This document shows, one piece after another, positions 1 through 10,708 of a stretch of DNA of 64,000 nt (within the stretch, counting starts at the first letter, position 1; each line of letters starts with the position of its first letter). A program made the position numbers and the translations under genes. The notes under the pieces are model-generated. The model made no database searches, was not told the DNA's origin, and saw nothing but the letters and a program-made list of their open reading frames with translations. The stretch is from Saprospiraceae bacterium (GTDB taxonomy: Bacteria > Bacteroidota > Bacteroidia > Chitinophagales > Saprospiraceae): positions 37,764 through 101,763 of the forward strand of contig JADJLN010000018.1 of assembly GCA_016710115.1 (NCBI GenBank). The letters run 5' to 3'.

Positions 1-302
1 CCGAGATGGTCTACCCCACCGCCTTTTATGAAACCCTGCTGGGACTGGTCATTCTGGGAATTCTCTGGTTTTTACGCAAGCGCATCCATTACGCCGGAGT
101 CCTGTTTTTCGTGTATGTTTTCCTGATCGCTGTCGAGCGGTTTTTCATTGAAAAGATCCGGGTCAATCAGAAATATGATGTTCTGGGATGGCAAGCCACC
201 CAGGCAGAAGTCATTGCAGTGATCCTCTTTTTCATTGGTATTGCGGGTATCCTGTACTTCTGGAAACGCGGTCAGAATAGGGCTAAACCAAACGCGATAT
301 GA
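1..302 (+). CDS. lgt: Prolipoprotein diacylglyceryl transferase, C-terminal part
   Basis: This is the end of an integral inner-membrane enzyme that moves diacylglycerol from phosphatidylglycerol to the lipobox cysteine of prolipoproteins. The gene enters from the left edge, so its N-terminal half is missing. Visible are the family motif YPTAFYE at the very start, the conserved ERFFIEKIRVNQ segment, and three hydrophobic spans. The stop overlaps the next gene's start (ATGA), so the two are probably co-transcribed and translationally coupled. The enzyme fits the many SPII lipoproteins in this window. Assignment rests on the two motifs and the membrane pattern. Confidence 0.85.
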   Translation, partial: EMVYPTAFYETLLGLVILGILWFLRKRIHYAGVLFFVYVFLIAVERFFIEKIRVNQKYDVLGWQATQAEVIAVILFFIGIAGILYFWKRGQNRAKPNAI

Positions 303-2089
303 CCGGGCTCGACTGGGGTATTCTGCTGGCGTTTCTCCTGGTGACCCTGGTTGTGGGCTTGTGGTCCAGTCGCAAGTCGGGAAAAGATGCGGAAGAATTT
401 TTCCTTTCCGGCCGGCAGATGCCCTGGTGGCTGCTGGGGATATCCATCGTGGCGACTACGTTTTCAGCAGACACACCCAACCCGGTCACCGACATCGTTC
501 GACAGCACGGTGTAAGTGGCAACTGGCTATGGTGGGCGTTTCTATTAACCGGCATGTTGACCGTTTTTGTCTATGCCCGTTTATGGCGCCGATCAGGGGT
601 ACTCACGGATCTGGAATTCTATGAAATTCGTTACGGTGGAAAACCTGCAGCCTTTTTACGCGGTTTCCGGGCCATCTATCTCGGTGTTGTGTTCAATGTC
701 ATGATCATGGCGACCGTGATACTGGCCGGGATCAAGATCGGTGGCGTTCTCCTGGGCTGGTCACCGCTGGAAACAGTGTTGATCGCCGGTTCTGTGACGC
801 TCGCATATTCAGCACTCGGCGGGCTGAGAGGCGTGCTCTGGACGGATTTTATCATGTTTTTCATGGCCATGACGGGAGCCATAGCAGCAGCCGTGGTTGC
901 GCTGGATCATCCGGAAGTTGGTGGCCTCAGTGGACTGGTCGCCCATTTCTCTGGTACAAAAACATTGGACCTGATCCCGGATCTCAGTGATCCTTCGGTG
1001 TATATCCCCCTTTTTCTGATTCCTATCGCTGTCCAGTGGTGGAGTGTCTGGTATCCTGGCGCTGAACCGGGTGGGGGAGGCTATGCCGCCCAACGCATGC
1101 TGGCTGCAAAAAACGAACAAAACGCGCTAGGAGCTGTCCTCCTCTTTAACATCGCGCACTACGCTTTACGCCCCTGGCCCTGGATTCTGGTGGCCCTGGC
1201 TTCCATGATCCTGTATCCCGATCTGGCCTCCCTGCAAAGTGCTTTCCCGCATCTGGATCCACAGGTAGTAAAGGATGACCTGGCTTATCCAGCTATGTTG
1301 ATGCTTCTTCCAGCCGGGCTTCTCGGGCTTGTCGCCACCAGCCTGATCGCCGCCTTTATGAGTACCATTTCCACACACCTCAACTGGGGTTCATCCTATC
1401 TGGTCAATGACCTTTGGGTGCGGTATATCCGTCCGGAAGCCCCGCCTGCAGAACAGGTCAGGATAGGAAGATGGTCCACACTGATCCTGATGGTCCTGGC
1501 GATCCTGCTCAGCCTGTTGCTCAGCAGCGCGTTGGAAGCATTCGGCATCCTTCTTCAGATCGGGGCTGGCACCGGGTTGATCTACATCCTCCGCTGGTTC
1601 TGGTGGCGTATCAATGCCTGGACCGAAATTGCCGGGATGGTGATCTCCTTCCTGGTAGCACTGTATTTTGCCTTTGTACATGCCCGACTGGGACTGGAAC
1701 CTGTTCCCACTCATATTCAGCTGGTGATCGGTGTCTTGATCACTACCGCGGGCTGGATCCTGGTCACGCTGGCAACTGCTCCTGAATCGCAGGCTGTATT
1801 GTCCCGGTTCTACACCCTGATCCGTCCGGCGGCCATCGGTTGGAAACCGGTGATCAAATCCGGATTAGCCAGTGAATCAATCCGGCAGGACCAGGTCAAT
1901 CCAGGAAAACTGCCGATGCAGATCCTGGCGATGGTGGTGGGCTGTTTTCTGGTCTATGCCGTACTGTTTGCGATCGGGTACTGGCTGTACGGACAGATGA
2001 ATTACGCACTTCCGGCACTGATTGCCTCGGTTGTCCTGGGCTGGGTGATGGTCGTCCTGGTGAAAAAAATTCAGAAAACAGCATTTTAA
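299..2089 (+). CDS. Sodium:solute symporter (SSS/SLC5 family)
   Basis: A 596-residue polytopic membrane protein with about 13-14 hydrophobic segments, the usual size for SSS transporters with a C-terminal extension. The N-terminus carries the family hallmark region around residues 35-60 (EEFFLSGRQMPWWLLGISI followed by a Thr/Ser-rich TM2), typical of Na+-coupled uptake carriers. The substrate cannot be read from sequence; related Bacteroidota proteins are usually called only 'Na+:solute symporter'. The start ATG overlaps the lgt stop as ATGA, so it is likely the distal gene of an lgt operon. No frameshift is visible. Confidence 0.85.
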   Translation: MTGLDWGILLAFLLVTLVVGLWSSRKSGKDAEEFFLSGRQMPWWLLGISIVATTFSADTPNPVTDIVRQHGVSGNWLWWAFLLTGMLTVFVYARLWRRSGVLTDLEFYEIRYGGKPAAFLRGFRAIYLGVVFNVMIMATVILAGIKIGGVLLGWSPLETVLIAGSVTLAYSALGGLRGVLWTDFIMFFMAMTGAIAAAVVALDHPEVGGLSGLVAHFSGTKTLDLIPDLSDPSVYIPLFLIPIAVQWWSVWYPGAEPGGGGYAAQRMLAAKNEQNALGAVLLFNIAHYALRPWPWILVALASMILYPDLASLQSAFPHLDPQVVKDDLAYPAMLMLLPAGLLGLVATSLIAAFMSTISTHLNWGSSYLVNDLWVRYIRPEAPPAEQVRIGRWSTLILMVLAILLSLLLSSALEAFGILLQIGAGTGLIYILRWFWWRINAWTEIAGMVISFLVALYFAFVHARLGLEPVPTHIQLVIGVLITTAGWILVTLATAPESQAVLSRFYTLIRPAAIGWKPVIKSGLASESIRQDQVNPGKLPMQILAMVVGCFLVYAVLFAIGYWLYGQMNYALPALIASVVLGWVMVVLVKKIQKTAF

Positions 2090-2215
2090 CCCGGGCACGC
2101 AACCTGACCAGCAGGTTTTCCGTTACATACGAAGCATGCAATACATTGTATGCGAAAATCCGCCAACCACAGGAGGAATTTCAAGATGCCTATGGCATCG
2201 AATAGACTTTTCTCC

Positions 2216-2223
2216 TATATTTG
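2216..2223 (+). promoter_or_regulatory. Bacteroidota-type -7 promoter element before tRNA-Cys
   Basis: TATATTTG matches the Bacteroidota primary-sigma -7 consensus TAnnTTTG exactly and ends 12 nt before the mature tRNA 5' end. No clear -33 TTTG is seen at the usual distance. The position relative to the tRNA makes it the likely promoter. Confidence 0.5.
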
Positions 2224-2235
2224 TGCCCCCAACAG

Positions 2236-2309
2236 GGTCACGTGGCCGAGCGGCTAGGCAGAGGTCTGCAAAACCTCGTACAGCGGTTCGAATCCGCTCG
2301 TGACCTCCA
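2236..2309 (+). tRNA. tRNA-Cys (anticodon GCA)
   Basis: A 74-nt cloverleaf: acceptor GGTCACG pairs with CGTGACC, there is a standard D-arm, the anticodon arm GAGGT-ctGCAaa-ACCTC, and a T-arm with GGTTCGAATCC. The discriminator is T, the base expected for tRNA-Cys, and CCA is encoded. A hairpin terminator follows two bases later, so this is a single-gene transcription unit. Confidence 0.96.
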
Positions 2310-2310
2310 G

Positions 2311-2343
2311 AAAGGACCACCATATCGGTGGTCCTTTTCTTTT
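2311..2343 (+). terminator. Rho-independent terminator of tRNA-Cys
   Basis: An 11-bp perfect stem (AAAGGACCACC with GGTGGTCCTTT), a 5-nt loop and a T-rich tail follow directly on the tRNA. Confidence 0.85.
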
Positions 2344-2384
2344 CCCGGGAAACGGTGTCTGGCATTCAGTTTCAACAGCTTTCC

Positions 2385-2392
2385 TATTTTTG
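2385..2392 (+). promoter_or_regulatory. -7 element before the DUF5691-like gene
   Basis: TATTTTTG matches TAnnTTTG and lies 42 nt before the ATG at 2435, just after the tRNA terminator. No -33 match is evident. Confidence 0.4.
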
Positions 2393-2434
2393 GTCTCATC
2401 TGACCGACCTGTGTCGGCCCTCATCTTCACGATC

Positions 2435-3826
2435 ATGAGCCTACCCCCCGATTGGATTGCCCTGATGGCCCGGCTCGATGAAACCATTTTTTTTGGAACT
2501 TCCAACCGCCCTTTGCCGCCAGAGCTTCGTGATCTTGCAAAGGATTGGAATGTAAAGCTTTCCGGAGATGATGCGGAGGCTGCACTCGAACTCCTCACCT
2601 ATGCTTCTCTCCTGTCGGAAGGTACCTGTTTTCTACCCGCTTCATTACCCGATACGGAAGAAGTTCGCCCACTCCCATCCCGGGACTGGACGAAAGAACA
2701 GATCGAGAGCATCACCAGGATGCTCCACTTTCCACTAGCTCCCGGATGGCGTGAAACAGCCTGGCTCCTGCGGAAAAAGGGCTGGCAATGGCCTGAGGAA
2801 TCCCTTACCGCCGTGTTCAACCTGGTTCAGCAACAACCCGAAGTGTGGGCGGAGATTCGCGATCTGTGGCCTCCTTTAGCTCCCTGGCTGACCAGCCAGT
2901 TCAATACACGACATCTCTTTTTCCCAAGCGACCCACCCTCCCGAAATAAACTGTCTCCCGGCACTTGGGTCTCCTTCCTGTTCCGATGGATCCACCTCGA
3001 TCCAACCGGAGCACTGGATTGGCTGCTGATCCAACACCCAGCCATCCCCCCGGATATCTGGCAACCCTGGATCGAACGATATGGTTGCGATCTGCCACAT
3101 GCTGTACTTCCTCTTCTGATCATCCTGACTCCGGAAGAACACGCACTCCCCTGGCTTCAGGCCAGAGTCCGGAATGACTGTGTCCAGACCGGGATTTCGC
3201 CGAAAATCAGCCTTTTCAGATCTGGTTTCCTGTTTGCATCCTTCGGAGTGGAATAACTGGTTCCAACTGGACAACCCCACATTTTACAGACGGGTATTTG
3301 GCAGCCCGGATGCAGCCACTCTCGTCCCTGCCATTTACCACCAGCTCACGAACTTCAGGGAACCGGACCACTGTCTGAACTTCCTGAAGATCCGTCTCCT
3401 GCATCCAGATATCCCTCTTCCCGGTTCTGAATCGGCATTGACAACGTTTGTCCCCTCCATTGACCTGGCGCCACTGGTCGACCAGGCCATACGGGATTCT
3501 CGTTACCAGTTGATCCTGGGAGCCCTGCCTGGAACCTGCTGGTGAGTCCGCATTTGTACTGGACCGAATCCTTACTGGAAGCGGTGCTTCAGAGTTTTCA
3601 GGTTCGTCCTGCCCTTTCCTTTGAAGCCGCTACGGATGAAGCGTTTGTCATCGCTCTGGCCTGGCGGGGGTCGTTGGGCGGACTGTTGCGTCGTGTTCAA
3701 GGGGATAACCTGCGACAGGCATTTGCGGGTCCGTTTGCCCGGCTATTACCCTATATCCTCGAGGTGATCAACAGTCGCAAGGCCATTCACCTTGCCCTTG
3801 AACCACGTCGGGCAGCGTCTGGCTAA
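2435..3826 (+). CDS. DUF5691-like protein, broken by two frameshifts
   Basis: Three consecutive reading frames (2435-3170, about 3170-3540, about 3540-3826) together encode about 463 residues of one soluble, Trp/Leu/Pro-rich protein. The order of features (a GT...LP segment near the N-terminus, a PEVW...WL region near residue 130, helical repeats after that) resembles the uncharacterised DUF5691 family, but I hold that family call only loosely. The first ATG at 2435 follows a good -7 element; an earlier in-frame codon lies inside the tRNA and is excluded. The indels most likely reflect consensus errors, as elsewhere in the window. No function can be assigned. Confidence 0.5.
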
Positions 3827-3842
3827 AGGCGGGGATTTGGCT

Positions 3843-3850
3843 TACCTTTG
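3843..3850 (+). promoter_or_regulatory. -7 element before the polysaccharide cluster
   Basis: TACCTTTG matches TAnnTTTG and ends 24 nt before the GT2 start codon at 3875. It overlaps the TTG that would open a longer reading frame, which argues against that longer start. Confidence 0.45.
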
Positions 3851-3874
3851 TGCCCTCCAAGATCGATACAGGTT

Positions 3875-4590
<716 letters not shown>

Positions 4591-4594
<4 letters not shown>

Positions 4595-6039
4595 GGCGGG
4601 AATTCCTCCTGAATATCCTCTTTCTTCTCGGGATCAATCTGCTGATCAAGCCGCTGTACATCTTTGGCATTGACCTCAAGGTCCAGAATACACTGGGCAC
4701 ACAAACGTACGGGCTGTTTGCCGCCCTGTTCAGCCTCTCCTACATCCTGCAGATCATCAATGATGCCGGTCTGCAACAATTCAATAACCAGTCCATTTCG
4801 CAAGACAGAAGTCTGATCCGCGACCAGTATCCCCGGCTTCTGGGATTGAAATTCTGGCTGGCCATCATCTATCTGCTCGCCACCGTGCTGTTTGCACTCG
4901 CTATTGGTTATGGTTGGAATGTGCTCCCTCTGGTGATCCACATTGCCCTGAACCAGGTGTTGCTGTCCTGGATCCTGTTTCAGCGATCCAATATCTCCGG
5001 GCTGGGCTTCTATCGCAAAGACAGCATCTTGTCCGTACTGGACAAGCTCCTGATGCTGGCCATTTGCGGAATCCTGCTCTATCATCCTGATCTCCATTCC
5101 CGCTTTACATTGTCCTGGTTTATCTGGGCACAGACTGCCTCTTTCGGACTCACCCTGGTCGTTGGGAGAGTGTTTCTTCGCGGACATGCGCTTCGGATTG
5201 CAAGAACCTTCAGCTGGACTACCCTGCGTCCATTGGTCATCAAGAGTCTTCCGTTTGCCCTGGCTGTTCTGTTAATGAGTGCCTATACCCGAATGGACAC
5301 GCTCCTTCTGGAGCGATTGCTCCCGGATGGCGACCATGAAGCCGGTATCTATTACATGGCTTATAGGCTGTTGGATGCAGCCAACAATATGGCTCTCCTG
5401 TTTGCCGGTCTGCTCCTTCCGATGCTGTCGCAACTGTTGGCTAAAAAGGAGGATGTCCAGCCACTGGTTGTTTTAGGAACCCGGTTGTTGCTCGCCGGAA
5501 GTCTTGTAGCTTCTGTCGCTGTATCGCGGTTTGCAGAGCCGATCATCCACGGTCTGTATGATTCAGCACCAGAAGAGGCTGTCTCCGCTCTTCGTATTCT
5601 GATCTGGTCATTTGTACCTGTCAGTATGATGTATGTGTTTGGCACATTACTTACCGCAGGTTCTCGATTGGGGCTGATGAATAAGGTATTGGGGATCACT
5701 GTAGTCATCAACCTGATCCTGTTGTGGGTCCTGATTCCACAACAGGGAGCTGTCGGTGCTGCTTTGGCGACCCTGGTCACGCAGTGCTTTGTGGCAGGGT
5801 CAATGGTGATGCTGGCATTCAGGGTCATGCCGGTCCGAGTGGATCGAAAAGAGGTTATTCCGATCGTTCTATTCGTCGGTTTGATGATGGGCAGCATGCT
5901 CTTACCCACAGTGGATCGATTTTCCTGGCTTGTTCAATTTGGACTTTATCTCCTGGCGGGGTTTGGCCTGGCAGCGATTTTGGGGTTGTTACCTGCACGG
6001 AATTTCCTGCACCTTATCCGTTCCCGGGCCCGGGCGTGA
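4591..6039 (+). CDS. Oligosaccharide flippase (Wzx-like, MOP superfamily)
   Basis: A 482-residue protein with about 12-14 hydrophobic spans and the spacing of lipid-linked oligosaccharide flippases; such proteins move undecaprenyl-linked repeat units across the inner membrane. The ATG at 4591 overlaps the glycosyltransferase stop. The reading frame also offers a TTG at 4561, but that would overlap the upstream gene by 34 nt. Next to a Wzz-like and an O-antigen ligase/polymerase gene, it fits a Wzy-dependent O-antigen or capsule pathway. No sequence feature gives substrate specificity. Confidence 0.8.
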
Positions 6040-6049
6040 GGAGTTTTCC

Positions 6050-6057
6050 TAATTTTG
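6050..6057 (+). promoter_or_regulatory. -7 element before the Wzz-like gene
   Basis: TAATTTTG matches TAnnTTTG in the 36-nt gap after the flippase gene, 18 nt before the next ATG. It may give the last two cluster genes their own promoter. Confidence 0.45.
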
Positions 6058-6075
6058 GCCTCATAATCCGTACGG

Positions 6076-7203
6076 ATGAATACACAAGAGAGTTTACTGG
6101 GTGTCCTGCACACTATCTATCAATGGCGAAAGCGCCTGATCTATGCCACACTGGCTGTCGGGGTAGCGACGGCACTGATTTCCCTGTTATTGGCCAATTT
6201 CTATCAAGCCTCTACGACGTTTTATGCCGCTAATTCTGACCTGACCAAACCCGATCGGGTATTCGGACCACCCGGATCCTATGTAGAATATTTTGGATCG
6301 GGTGCGGATATCGACCGGCTGCTCACGATTTCGAGTTCTACCCAATTGCTGGATCGAATGATCGATACATTCGATCTGTTTTCGCAATACAATATTGATT
6401 CGAAGGGCGATAAAGCGCGGGAAAGGGCACGTCTCAAATTATCCGGGCGCCTGTCGATCAATCAAACCAAGTACGACGGGATAACCATTCAGGTAGAGGA
6501 TACGGATCCGGTCACTGCGGCCAATATGGCCAACATGGCACGAACTATCATAGATCATATTACACGTGAACATATCCGCAACAGCCAGAAACTACTCCTT
6601 GAAACGTACGAGATCAGTATCGATCAGAAACAGACCTATTTAAATCATCTGGCCGATTCCCTGGAGGGTATCCAGCGCACCTTTGGTGTGTATGACTACC
6701 GTTTGCAATATCAGGTTATCGGTGACCAGATCTCACGCAAGACCATTCAACTGGCAGGAGATGAAGCCCGGCTGGAAACGTATCGCCGGATCGGGTACAA
6801 CAACCGGGATACCATTGCCAACATCACCGCCCGGGTAGCCGCACTGCAAACCGAACTGGCTGACCTGAACGGAACGTCAGATGGCAAGCGGTTTAACATT
6901 CGCGAATTCGGTCACGGGGCTACACTGTTCAGCAAGGTGCAACAGCAATTCGAAAACACCAAGAACCAGCTGAGCTATGATATGGAAAAAGCCAACCATC
7001 TCCGGGCTGCTATGGATGGTGATACACCGGCTGTGATACCGTTCGAACAGGCACTGCCGCCGGAGATCAAAGTCAGGCCAAAGAGGGCATTTATGGTGCT
7101 GACTGCCATGATGCTGACGTTCATTTTTGGCATCCTGTTCCTGCTGGTCAAACGCCAGTATGAGATGATCAACTGGAAGCAATTGGCTGCGGATGGACGG
7201 TAG
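6076..7203 (+). CDS. Wzz-like chain-length determinant / polysaccharide co-polymerase
   Basis: A 375-residue inner-membrane protein with one transmembrane segment near residues 23-43 and a second near residues 340-360, enclosing a long periplasmic, partly coiled-coil domain (roughly residues 150-300). This is the Wzz/PCP topology that controls polymer length. There is no C-terminal tyrosine kinase domain, so it is a PCP-1-like form or works with a kinase elsewhere. The start is 19 nt after a -7 element. It overlaps the downstream ligase/polymerase gene by 11 nt. Confidence 0.7.
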   Translation: MNTQESLLGVLHTIYQWRKRLIYATLAVGVATALISLLLANFYQASTTFYAANSDLTKPDRVFGPPGSYVEYFGSGADIDRLLTISSSTQLLDRMIDTFDLFSQYNIDSKGDKARERARLKLSGRLSINQTKYDGITIQVEDTDPVTAANMANMARTIIDHITREHIRNSQKLLLETYEISIDQKQTYLNHLADSLEGIQRTFGVYDYRLQYQVIGDQISRKTIQLAGDEARLETYRRIGYNNRDTIANITARVAALQTELADLNGTSDGKRFNIREFGHGATLFSKVQQQFENTKNQLSYDMEKANHLRAAMDGDTPAVIPFEQALPPEIKVRPKRAFMVLTAMMLTFIFGILFLLVKRQYEMINWKQLAADGR

Positions 7204-8683
7204 TGCCGTCATTCGGTATCTTTCTCAATGGTCAGACAGGCGTCTCTGGTACGCCTTTATCGGTTTGACCGCATTTTGTGTGCTTGGAGGCACATGGTGG
7301 GAAACGCCTGTTCTCATGTTCTTGCCCGCGATCCTCCTGGGTGCGGCCTGGATACTGACCGATCTGCGTCAGGTCTTCTTTCTTCTGCTCTTTTTTATTC
7401 CGCTTTCCATTGAGATGAATTTTTCCAGTGGGCTCGGCACCGACCTGCCAACAGAACCACTGATCATCTTGATGACCGGGGCCTTCGTCCTGCTCGTGTT
7501 GCATCAACCCAAACGAGTTGGATTGACCCATGTGTTCGATCTGCTTTTGCTGATCCATCTGGCCTGGATCGCCTGTAGTGCCCTGTTTGCCGAGATCCCT
7601 CTGGTTGCTGTCAAATTCACCCTGGCAAAAACCTGGTATATCCTCACCTTCTACGGGATGGGCCGAATGATCTTGTCTTCACCAAAATCCTGGCGAATAG
7701 CAATCTGGTGCCTTTTGATCCCGCTAGCCATTACCCATATCATCATTCTGATCAGATTCAGCGCCTACGGATTCTCCTTTCGGGAAGTCAACACGGTCGT
7801 TGGGCCATTCAACCGCAATCATGTCACTTTCGCGGCTCTGGCTGTGGTCTTCCTTCCTTTCGGATGGCATCTTTTTCGGGCCTACAGAAGCCACACCGTC
7901 ATTCGCTGGTTCATACTGATCTTGCTGGCAATCATTCTGGTAGGGGTGCAGGTCTCCTACACACGAGCGGCCTATATTGCTCTCCTGGGCGGGATCGGTT
8001 CCGTTTTCCTGATCCGGTACAGGCTCATGGTGCCTACCCTGGTTGTAGCCTGTATCGGGGTAGTCGTTTTCGGTGCCAGCCTGGTGAAAGACAACCGCTT
8101 TCTGGAATTCGCTCCAGACTACAACAAGACCATTTCTCATGTTGACTTCGATGATCTGCTGACCGCCACTGTAAAGCTCGAGGACATCTCAACAATGGAG
8201 CGTGTGTATCGATGGGTGGCCGGCAGTTACATGATCGGAGAACGCCCGTGGACGGGCTTTGGGCCAAATAACTTCTACCCCAATTATCAGGCCCGGACCG
8301 TCCGCAGTTTCACCACCTACGTCAGCGACAATCCGGAGCGCTCGGGAATTCACAATTATTACCTGATGACTGCGGTCGAACAAGGCATCCCCGGTCTGCT
8401 GGTCTATCTGCTGTTAATTTTCGGCGTCTTGATCATGGGTCAGCGAATCTATCACAGGACCGCTGATGACCAACGCAAACGAATGGTATTGACCGCATTG
8501 GCCAGCCTGGTCGTCATCCATGTCATGCAGACCATGAATGATCTGCTGGAGACGGACAAGGTCGGACCTTTCTTTTTCATGTCCATTGCCATCCTGGCCA
8601 ATATTGACCGCCTCAATCAACAGGACCTGACAGCAGAAGCGTCACCGAAAGATCCTGTTTCGAACCGAACCGACGAGAACTGA
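7193..8683 (+). CDS. O-antigen ligase/polymerase (Wzy/WaaL-like)
   Basis: A 496-residue protein with about 11-12 transmembrane spans and a large hydrophilic loop in the C-terminal half (about residues 300-390). That loop contains an RVYRW segment and GFGPNNF and HNYYL stretches like those of O-antigen ligase domains. Whether it polymerises repeat units or attaches them to lipid A core cannot be decided from sequence. It closes the polysaccharide run GT2-Wzx-Wzz-Wzy. Its last 71 bases overlap the convergent lipoprotein gene on the other strand. Confidence 0.8.
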   Translation: MDGSAVIRYLSQWSDRRLWYAFIGLTAFCVLGGTWWETPVLMFLPAILLGAAWILTDLRQVFFLLLFFIPLSIEMNFSSGLGTDLPTEPLIILMTGAFVLLVLHQPKRVGLTHVFDLLLLIHLAWIACSALFAEIPLVAVKFTLAKTWYILTFYGMGRMILSSPKSWRIAIWCLLIPLAITHIIILIRFSAYGFSFREVNTVVGPFNRNHVTFAALAVVFLPFGWHLFRAYRSHTVIRWFILILLAIILVGVQVSYTRAAYIALLGGIGSVFLIRYRLMVPTLVVACIGVVVFGASLVKDNRFLEFAPDYNKTISHVDFDDLLTATVKLEDISTMERVYRWVAGSYMIGERPWTGFGPNNFYPNYQARTVRSFTTYVSDNPERSGIHNYYLMTAVEQGIPGLLVYLLLIFGVLIMGQRIYHRTADDQRKRMVLTALASLVVIHVMQTMNDLLETDKVGPFFFMSIAILANIDRLNQQDLTAEASPKDPVSNRTDEN

Positions 8684-9155
8684 GCTGCGAGAATTCCAGC
8701 CCTACGAGTGGTTTATAGAGGTAGTAGCCCTTTGTCGTCCGCAGGGGATTGTCAACTTCTGTTCTGATCAGTATGCTGTCCACCTGATTTCCGTTTTGCC
8801 AGATTTCCATGGATTGCACCTGGAGATCCTTCTCGATGCATCGGTACCGGATATGGCGTCGGAGACCATCTGAAATCGTATCGCGTTGATATTGGTCATG
8901 CCAGGCTGGGCGGTTAATATCCCATTGTTTGAGCAGGTCCAGCTCGAATTCCCAGGAATAGGCATTGTATTCGATAGTCTCCGGTTTGCCGTTTACCTCC
9001 ACGGTCTTGACCACATCAAAGTGTCCTCCCAGCCGATCCTCCTCGGCTGTTAAAAACCCCTTCAGGTCAAAAAAGACGAGGGGACCCTGAGGCCTTTCCT
9101 CATTACAGCCTGCCGCGATCCAGATGACCAGCACAATCCAACTGAATGCCCTCAT
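8613..9155 (-). CDS. Hypothetical lipoprotein downstream of gpmI
   Basis: A 180-residue protein with a short SPII signal ending in a lipobox (IAAGC, cysteine at residue 17), then a soluble domain rich in Trp and charged residues. I do not recognise a family. The start codon overlaps the gpmI stop as ATGA, so it is translated with gpmI, although nothing links it to glycolysis. Its 3' end overlaps the convergent polymerase gene by 71 nt; an earlier stop may have been lost to an indel. It is probably anchored in the outer or inner membrane and faces the periplasm. Confidence 0.7.
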   Translation of the reverse strand: MRAFSWIVLVIWIAAGCNEERPQGPLVFFDLKGFLTAEEDRLGGHFDVVKTVEVNGKPETIEYNAYSWEFELDLLKQWDINRPAWHDQYQRDTISDGLRRHIRYRCIEKDLQVQSMEIWQNGNQVDSILIRTEVDNPLRTTKGYYLYKPLVGLEFSQLSSRRFGSKQDLSVTLLLSGPVD

Positions 9156-10696
9156 CCGTTCTTCCGCTTTACGAGGTTCAGCCCGTCCATCCGTGCAGGC
9201 ACCTCAATACCGAACAGGTGGAGTATGGTCGGTGAAATATCGGCCAGCTTGCCATCCAATACCACCTCACCATCCGGCTGAGGAGACAGATAAATAACCG
9301 GCACCGGATTCATGGTATGCGCAGTGTGAGGTGTCCCGTCAGGATTGATCATGGTGTCCGAGTTGCCGTGATCGGCGATCAGGATCAGGTGATATCCGGC
9401 TGCCAGTGCGGCAGGGAGCAATCGCCCCAGACAGCCGTCAACAGTTTCTGCAGCTCTCATTGCTGCTGAAAAGACTCCGGTATGACCCACCATATCCGTA
9501 TTGGCAAAATTGAGACAGATAAAATCGGGGCGCGTTTCAGCGATCTTTTTCAGCACAGCATCTGTCAGTTCCGGGGCGCTCATTTCCGGCTGGAGATCGT
9601 ATGTAGCCACCTTCGGAGAGGGGACCACCAGACGATCTTCCCCCGGAAACGGGGCTTCTCTTCCACCGGAGAAAAAATAGGTGACATGAGGATACTTTTC
9701 GGTTTCTGCCATACGCAACTGCGAACGTCCTTCGCGAGAAAGCACCTCTCCAAGCGTTTCATGGAGGTTGTCTTTCTCAAAAATGACCGGAATCCCGGTA
9801 AAGGCCTCGTCATATCGGGTCATGGTCACAAAGTGGAGATCCAGAGGGGTCATGCCCCATTCCGGAAACGCCTGTTGGGTGAGAACGGTGGTCAGCTGAC
9901 GTGGCCGATCTGTCCGGAAATTCACAAAAATGACCACATCCCCGAATTCGATCCGTCCGGGACCGTCATCGGGCCTCGCGATCACGACGGGTTCAACAAA
10001 CTCATCTGTGATTCCGGCAGCATAGCTCAACCTCAGCGCCTCGACACCCGATTCCGCTTTTTCCCCGAGCTCATGGACGAGCAGATCATAGGCTTTTTTA
10101 ACCCGTTCCCAACGTTGATCCCGGTCCATGGCATAGTATCGGCCAATGATCGAGGCCAGGCGGGTGTGCGGTGCTTTTTCCAGGTGCTCTTCCAGGCGTC
10201 GGATAAAGTCGATACCAGTCTCAGGTCCCGTATCCCGCCCGTCGGTGAATGCATGGATCCGAATGTCGGGAACTCCTGCAGTTTCTGCCAGATCGATCAG
10301 TGCGATCAGATGGTCTAGGTGGCTGTGTACGCCACCATCAGAAGCCAGAGCCAGTAGATGGAGCTTTTGATGAGGCGTTTTTGCTTTGTCCAATGCCTGG
10401 TTCAGGACCGGGTTTTTGGCGAGCGAACCATCCTGTATTGCGCGATTGATCCGTACCAGTTCCTGGTACACAATTCGACCGGCCCCAATATTCAGGTGGC
10501 CTACTTCCGAGTTGCCCATCTGCCCTTCAGGTAAACCGACAGCGGTTCCATAGGTAGTCAGGGTAGCATGCGGTCGGCTGCGCATCAACTCGTCAAATAC
10601 GGGTGTACATCCCCGGGCGATGGCATCCACCTCAGGGTCAGGCCCGAGACCCCAACCATCGAGGATGATAAACGCGACACGTTCAGCTCCATTCAT
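9152..10696 (-). CDS. gpmI: 2,3-bisphosphoglycerate-independent phosphoglycerate mutase
   Basis: A 514-residue cytosolic enzyme of glycolysis and gluconeogenesis that interconverts 3- and 2-phosphoglycerate using two Mn2+ ions. Visible are the N-terminal metal site (ILDGWGLG), the catalytic serine in GQMGNSEVGHLNIG (about residue 62), HSHLDH, the FTDGRDTG and GRYYAMDRD motifs, and the C-terminal metal ligands in NFANTDMVGHTG, IADHGNSD and HTAHT. Length and motif order match the GpmI family throughout and the gene is intact. A -7 element lies four bases upstream of the ATG, suggesting an almost leaderless mRNA. Confidence 0.97.
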   Translation of the reverse strand: MNGAERVAFIILDGWGLGPDPEVDAIARGCTPVFDELMRSRPHATLTTYGTAVGLPEGQMGNSEVGHLNIGAGRIVYQELVRINRAIQDGSLAKNPVLNQALDKAKTPHQKLHLLALASDGGVHSHLDHLIALIDLAETAGVPDIRIHAFTDGRDTGPETGIDFIRRLEEHLEKAPHTRLASIIGRYYAMDRDQRWERVKKAYDLLVHELGEKAESGVEALRLSYAAGITDEFVEPVVIARPDDGPGRIEFGDVVIFVNFRTDRPRQLTTVLTQQAFPEWGMTPLDLHFVTMTRYDEAFTGIPVIFEKDNLHETLGEVLSREGRSQLRMAETEKYPHVTYFFSGGREAPFPGEDRLVVPSPKVATYDLQPEMSAPELTDAVLKKIAETRPDFICLNFANTDMVGHTGVFSAAMRAAETVDGCLGRLLPAALAAGYHLILIADHGNSDTMINPDGTPHTAHTMNPVPVIYLSPQPDGEVVLDGKLADISPTILHLFGIEVPARMDGLNLVKRKNG

Positions 10697-10700
10697 CAGG

Positions 10701-10708
10701 CAAAAGTA
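10701..10708 (-). promoter_or_regulatory. -7 element of gpmI (leaderless-type spacing)
   Basis: On the minus strand TACTTTTG matches TAnnTTTG and ends only four bases before the gpmI ATG at 10696, so transcription would begin at or just before the start codon. Confidence 0.5.

Noticed and set aside
3848..3874. TTG start giving a longer GT2 protein
   Set aside because: The TTG is part of the -7 promoter element; the ATG at 3875 opens directly into the GT2 motif.
9482..10318. 278-residue plus-strand frame opposite gpmI
   Set aside because: gpmI carries all catalytic motifs on the other strand over its full length.
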